Origin: an uncultured Clostridia bacterium
GTDB lineage: Bacteria; Bacillota; Clostridia; Oscillospirales; Acutalibacteraceae
Assembly: GCA_905235625.1 (NCBI GenBank)
Contig: CAJOLX010000041.1
Coordinates: 1 to 44,180 of the forward strand
Direction of reading: 5' to 3'
DNA: 44,180 nt
Shown: positions 40,885 to 44,180 of the stretch, piece by piece
Position numbering within the stretch: position 1 is the first letter of the stretch
Layout of the letters: each line of letters opens with the position of its first letter
Program-made: the position numbers and the translations under genes
Notes under the pieces: model-generated
Databases searched by the model: none
Seen by the model: only the letters and a program-made list of their open reading frames with translations
Told to the model about the DNA's origin: nothing

Positions 40885-41479
40885 GGCTCTCACCTCCGAA
40901 GAATAAAATCGACCTTATCGCGTTTTTCAGCGGCGCTCTCACCGCGTCGAGCTCAAAGGGCTCGCCGTTTACTATTGCGTCGCAGCAGACGGAGCCCAGA
41001 AGGTCGGTAACAAAATAAATTCTTTTATCGGCGTCGTCTTTCGAAACGCCCATTTTCACTATTTCTCTTTTAACCTCGTCATAAACCGCTTTGAGGCTCT
41101 CGCTGCCCGTTTTGTCAAGAGAGGTAAGGCAGCGTGAAAGATTTTTTTGCAAAAGCGCCGTAATTTCTCTGTTTGAGCTCAGCTCGTCCATAACGCAGTC
41201 CGCAAAAGCGTCCACCTTTTCGGGCAGGGGAGCGTCGGGGTCGTTAAAAGAATTATTGAACGCTTCAACTATCATATCGGAGCTTTTATCAAGCACGAGA
41301 TGGTCGAGAAGGTCGTATTTGTCTTTAAAATAGAGATAAAACGTTCCTTTCGCAACGCCCGCGGATTTCACCACGTCGTCAACGGCTGTGGAATGAACGC
41401 TGTTATTTTTGAAAAGCTCAAATGCCGAGTCAAGTATTTTTGCCCTCGTGTTTTTCTTTTTTTCGGGGGATGCCGGCAT
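40874..41479 (-). CDS. TetR/AcrR-family transcriptional regulator
   Basis: 201 residues from the ATG at 41477-41479; this start has AGGTGA at correct spacing, whereas an upstream in-frame ATG lies too close to it, and the longest frame would begin inside the operator region. The DNA-binding domain is KKNTRAKILDSAFELFKNN ... TAVDDVVKSAGVAKGTFYLYFKDKYDLL (about 8-58), a classic TetR helix-turn-helix. The C-terminal ligand domain is unassigned. It is the first gene of its own operon and should repress it through the two palindromes around its promoter, with a membrane-active compound or lipid as the probable inducer. Confidence 0.92.
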   Translation of the reverse strand: MPASPEKKKNTRAKILDSAFELFKNNSVHSTAVDDVVKSAGVAKGTFYLYFKDKYDLLDHLVLDKSSDMIVEAFNNSFNDPDAPLPEKVDAFADCVMDELSSNREITALLQKNLSRCLTSLDKTGSESLKAVYDEVKREIVKMGVSKDDADKRIYFVTDLLGSVCCDAIVNGEPFELDAVRAPLKNAIRSILFFGGESLDK

Positions 41480-41513
41480 ATTCATCACCTGTTTTCTTGC
41501 TGAAATGATAAAA

Positions 41514-41564
41514 TGACTAACGGTCATTTTTGACCATTGTAACCTAAAACTGACCAATAGTCAA
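41514..41564 (-). promoter_or_regulatory. TetR-operon promoter with two palindromic operators
   Basis: On the minus strand TTGACT (41559-41564), 17 bp, TACAAT (41536-41541). One palindrome TGACCAATAGTCA (41551-41563) overlaps the -35; the other, TGACTAACGGTCA (41514-41526), lies just downstream of the -10; their centres are 37 bp apart. A lone half-site TGACC is at 41531-41535. The arms TGAC/GTCA are identical, so both are probably bound by the TetR protein encoded just downstream, giving autoregulation. Confidence 0.82.
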
Positions 41565-41621
41565 TATTAAATCCGCAAAGTTAATATTTTGTTAAAGATT
41601 GCTTTTTTCGGCAGGGATCGG

Positions 41622-41637
41622 CAGGCTCCGGAGCCTG
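41622..41637. repeat. Perfect 16-bp GC-rich palindrome
   Basis: CAGGCTCCGGAGCCTG reads the same on both strands. It lies between the TetR promoter and the symporter promoter. There is no T-run on either side, so it is not a normal terminator; it could be a regulator site or a repeat unit. Confidence 0.6.
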
Positions 41638-41688
41638 TGATAAGCGAAAATTTCGGGGCGGACTTTTATTTTATATAATTAAATAGTA

Positions 41689-41717
41689 TTGACAAATTAT
41701 CATAAATGTTTTAAAAT
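41689..41717 (+). promoter_or_regulatory. Promoter of the GPH symporter gene
   Basis: TTGACA (41689-41694), 17 bp, TAAAAT (41712-41717), near consensus. The leader is about 70 nt and contains GAGGAG at 41783-41788. No catabolite-response element was recognised. Confidence 0.7.
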
Positions 41718-41795
41718 TTATTAGTATTGCACACATTTTGCACGATATTATTTTCTATTGTGTAAAAAATGACAATAACTTTGAGGAGTGTTTAT

Positions 41796-43388
41796 ATGGC
41801 AAGAGCTAAGAGCAACCCAAAGGCCAGCACTTACACGGGCAAGGAGCTTACCGGCTACCTTATCGGCCTTGCGGGTCAAAACATCATTTATAATATCATA
41901 AGCAGCGGTCTTATGTATTATTTCCAGAGCGTTATTTTCCTGCCTGCTATCGTTTACAGCTCGATAGTTGCAGTCGCTCGTGTATGGGATGCGATCAACG
42001 ACCCGATGATGGGCTCGATAGTTGACAAGACCAACACCAGATGGGGCAAATGCAAGCCCTACCTTCTGTTTGTGCCGAGCATAGTCATGGTAGTTACCTG
42101 CCTTTGCTTCGTTAACGGAATATGCACCTACGACGCGGCAGGCCACCTCATTATGAGCTCAAGAAACATAATCATAATCGCATGGGCGGCGTTTTCATAT
42201 ATCCTTTGGGGTATGTCTTACACCGCGGGCGACATTCCTCTTTGGGGCGTTACCTCCCTTATGACCGAGGACGCTGCCGACCGTTCAAAAATTCTTGCTC
42301 TCGCGAGAATAGTTGCCACATTCGGCGTTATCGGCATGCTCGTTCAGTTTGGCGCTGCTTCTCTTAAGCCCTTCTTTGCCGCAAGAGGCGTTGAAAGCGA
42401 TGCGAAACAGCTCCAGTATTCATTTATAATGCTTGCCGTCATAGTTACGGTATTCGCTTCAATTCTGTTCCAGTTTGCAGGCTTTTCGGTTAAAGAAAGA
42501 GTTCATCAGCAAACCGAAGAGCGCCACACAATGCGCGATAATTTCAAAACGATGTGGAGCTGCAGACCCTTCCGCCAGCTTCTTATATCCGGCATTTTGA
42601 GAAGCCCCATTCAGCTTCTTTCAACCGTTGCGCTCACACTCGTTATGTATTTCTTCTTTGATAACGACGCAGGCAAGGCGCTCGTTACGGAAAACGGCGT
42701 TAACGTTATGCTCATAGTGCAGGTGCTTATAATCGGCATCGGCATTTTCGGCGGAATGCTTGCCGCATCGGCGTTTACTCCTTTCATTGCCGCCAGGGTT
42801 GAGAAAAAGAAGCTCTATAACTTCTATTCCGTTGTCGGCGCCATTCCCTTCGGCCTTGTGTTTGTGATTTATCTTGTCGCAGGCGCCAAAATCAAGGACG
42901 AGCTTCTTTGGTCGATTATTATGGGCGTTGATTTCTTTGCGGCGTCCGCTGCGCAGGGCGGTCTTAACGTGCTGCAGAGCATTATGATCGCCGACTGCGT
43001 TGACTATGAAGAATATCACAACGGCATTAGACCCGACGGCGTGTTCTTCTCGGGCCAGAGCTTTATCACAAAGCTTTCCGCAGGCATAGCGACCGTTATT
43101 TCGGGCGTTGTGTATCACATAGTAAAGTGGTCGGGCAGCGTTATCGAAAGCGCAAACGCCGCTCTTGCCGCAGGCACAGCTTCATTCGCGACCGATTATT
43201 CGGGCTACGCCATGGCAATGTTCTTCCTCGTTTCCATTCCTCCGATGGTAGGTATGCTTCTTTCGGCTGTTCCCACCTCGAGATACGCTCTCTCAAACGC
43301 TGAGCACAAGAGAATACTTGATTCGCTTGTTGATACCAGACGCGAGAATGAAGAGGGCGAAGCATCAGCCGAAGAAACCGCCGAATAA
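41796..43388 (+). CDS. GPH-type (MelB-like) sugar/cation symporter
   Basis: 530 residues from the ATG at 41796, which has GAGGAG 7 bp upstream; a start 27 bp earlier has no site. Twelve membrane helices are expected. The family signature DAINDPMMGSIVDKTNTRWG (about residues 65-84) matches the glycoside-pentoside-hexuronide group with its cation-site Asp residues, and WGKCKPYLL follows. Near the C-terminal half, IADCVDYEEYHNGIRPDG is the second conserved block. The C-terminal about 30 residues are acidic and soluble. It imports a sugar or uronide with Na+ or H+; substrate unknown, though sugar-oxidising enzymes are encoded at 10953-14841. Codon use looks like a well-expressed gene. Confidence 0.85.
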   Translation: MARAKSNPKASTYTGKELTGYLIGLAGQNIIYNIISSGLMYYFQSVIFLPAIVYSSIVAVARVWDAINDPMMGSIVDKTNTRWGKCKPYLLFVPSIVMVVTCLCFVNGICTYDAAGHLIMSSRNIIIIAWAAFSYILWGMSYTAGDIPLWGVTSLMTEDAADRSKILALARIVATFGVIGMLVQFGAASLKPFFAARGVESDAKQLQYSFIMLAVIVTVFASILFQFAGFSVKERVHQQTEERHTMRDNFKTMWSCRPFRQLLISGILRSPIQLLSTVALTLVMYFFFDNDAGKALVTENGVNVMLIVQVLIIGIGIFGGMLAASAFTPFIAARVEKKKLYNFYSVVGAIPFGLVFVIYLVAGAKIKDELLWSIIMGVDFFAASAAQGGLNVLQSIMIADCVDYEEYHNGIRPDGVFFSGQSFITKLSAGIATVISGVVYHIVKWSGSVIESANAALAAGTASFATDYSGYAMAMFFLVSIPPMVGMLLSAVPTSRYALSNAEHKRILDSLVDTRRENEEGEASAEETAE

Positions 43389-43438
43389 TGCTTTAGGCGT
43401 TAATCAAAGAGCAAAATTCAATAAGAAAACAAAAATTA

Positions 43439-43464
43439 CAGGGTACGGTTTTTGCCGTACCCTG
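43439..43464 (-). terminator. Terminator of fhs, convergent with the symporter gene
   Basis: CAGGGTACGG (43439-43448), loop TTTTTG, CCGTACCCTG (43455-43464). On the minus strand it is followed by TAATTTTTGTTTT, so it serves fhs; on the plus strand it stands 50 bp after the symporter stop with only a weak tail. Confidence 0.8.
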
Positions 43465-43487
43465 TTAATCGTTTTATGCCGTTTTTA

Positions 43488-44180
43488 TCAAAACAGTCCG
43501 CTGATAACGCCGTTTTCGTCAACGTCGATTTTCTCAGCCGCGGGCACTTTAGGCAGGCCGGGCATCGTCATGATGTCGCCGGTAAGCACTACCACAAAGC
43601 CTGCGCCTGCGGAAACTTTAACGTTCTTGACCGTTACCACAAAGTCCTCGGGAGCGCCGAGCTTCGTGGGGTCGTCCGAAAAGCTGTACTGCGTTTTCGC
43701 AATGCACACGGGCATCTTGTCGCATCCGAGAGCGGTGAGCTGCTCAATCTGCTTTTTGGCAGCGGGCAAAACGCTTATGCCTTTGCCGCCGTAAACCTTT
43801 TTAACGACCGCTTCTATCTTGTCTTCTATTGAGCCGTCAAGCTCGTATGAGAAGGTGAAATCTCCCTCTTCCTCATCGCAGAGCCTTACGACTTCTCTCG
43901 CGAGGTCTTCGCCGCCCTTGCCGCCGTCTGCCCAAACGGTGGACAGCACGGTGTTAACGCCGAGCTCGCGGCACTTGCCTATGATGAAGTCTATTTCCGC
44001 GTCGGTGTCGGTGGGGAAGCGGTTAACGGCTACAACGCACGGCAGCTTATAAACGTTTTTGATGTTTGAAACGTGCCTTAACAGGTTGGGGATTCCCTTT
44101 TCGAGAGCGTCGAGATTTTCCTCCGAGAGCTGTTTCTTATCAAGGCCGCCGTGCATCTTGAGCGCTCTTACCGTTGCCAC
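43488..44180 (-). CDS. fhs: Formate--tetrahydrofolate ligase, C-terminal part (window edge)
   Basis: The last 230 residues of a protein that normally has about 555; the 5' part lies beyond the window. Recognisable blocks are ATVRALKMHGG, KLPCVVAVNRFPTDTDAEI, VYGGKGISVLP, IAKTQYSFSDDP and GFVVVLTGDIMTMPGLPKVP, all diagnostic of Fhs. It makes 10-formyl-tetrahydrofolate from formate, THF and ATP, feeding purine synthesis and, in acetogens, the methyl branch of the Wood-Ljungdahl pathway. Followed by a strong terminator. Confidence 0.95.
   Translation of the reverse strand: MATVRALKMHGGLDKKQLSEENLDALEKGIPNLLRHVSNIKNVYKLPCVVAVNRFPTDTDAEIDFIIGKCRELGVNTVLSTVWADGGKGGEDLAREVVRLCDEEEGDFTFSYELDGSIEDKIEAVVKKVYGGKGISVLPAAKKQIEQLTALGCDKMPVCIAKTQYSFSDDPTKLGAPEDFVVTVKNVKVSAGAGFVVVLTGDIMTMPGLPKVPAAEKIDVDENGVISGLF

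Noticed and set aside
1-44180. CRISPR arrays, tRNA or rRNA genes, prophage
   Set aside because: No regularly spaced repeats, cloverleaf-like segments or phage genes were seen on either strand. A covariance search for tRNAs would be needed to be certain.

Overview
The window looks like the chromosome of an anaerobic Firmicute of class Clostridia, probably an uncultured gut or rumen Oscillospiraceae-like organism. This is inferred from gene content and style: ClpE with an N-terminal zinc finger, the ECF module (EcfA1/EcfA2/EcfT), CvpA plus a DUF5711-type propeller, a DUF512-type radical SAM protein beside der, the long Firmicutes-type GalT, a NifU-like/GGGtGRT pair, formate-tetrahydrofolate ligase, strong AGGAGG-type ribosome binding sites and sigma-A-like promoters. 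Assignments rest on motifs read by eye; no database search was run.

Layout. 1-99 is the right end of an IS3-like insertion sequence. 141-9276 carries exported and lipid/carbohydrate functions: a secreted glycoside hydrolase, a PepSY protein, a membrane-anchored glycerophosphodiesterase, and a plus-strand run of secreted lipase-like hydrolase, galT, a DEDDh exonuclease with a zinc ribbon, rfbB and a nitroreductase. From 28694 down to 9344 all genes are on the minus strand with no gap above about 35 bp: DUF512 protein, der, ruvC, ruvA, ruvB, a methyltransferase, ecfA1, ecfA2 (frameshifted here), ecfT, truA, DUF5711 protein, cvpA, pgsA, clpE, then a sugar-oxidation-like group (epimerase/oxidoreductase fusion, Gfo/Idh/MocA oxidoreductase, SDR, GNAT, alpha/beta hydrolase). 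A strong hairpin closes it at 9303-9332.

28913-31574 is a plus-strand operon: rsmD, coaD, a coiled-coil protein and a HAD phosphatase. It is followed by a RelB-type antitoxin whose toxin is reduced to a 30-codon remnant, two polytopic membrane proteins (the first DUF5058-like), and the NifU-like plus GGGtGRT pair. 35728-36373 has no convincing gene but holds a dense series of hairpins. On the minus strand 41479-36374 is a TetR-controlled operon: regulator, MMPL/RND transporter, lipoprotein and cytosolic glycerophosphodiesterase. Its promoter is flanked and overlapped by two near-identical palindromes. A GPH-type sugar/cation symporter and the 3' part of fhs finish the window.

The points most worth a second look are: (i) an aromatic, amphipathic C-terminal tail shared by four otherwise unrelated exported proteins; (ii) the 671-residue epimerase/oxidoreductase fusion and its redox neighbours; (iii) the structured 35.8-36.2 kb element; (iv) the 8-bp duplication that splits ecfA2; (v) the DUF5058-like membrane pair next to the NifU-like/GGGtGRT pair. 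No CRISPR array, tRNA, rRNA, prophage or complete mobile element was recognised.
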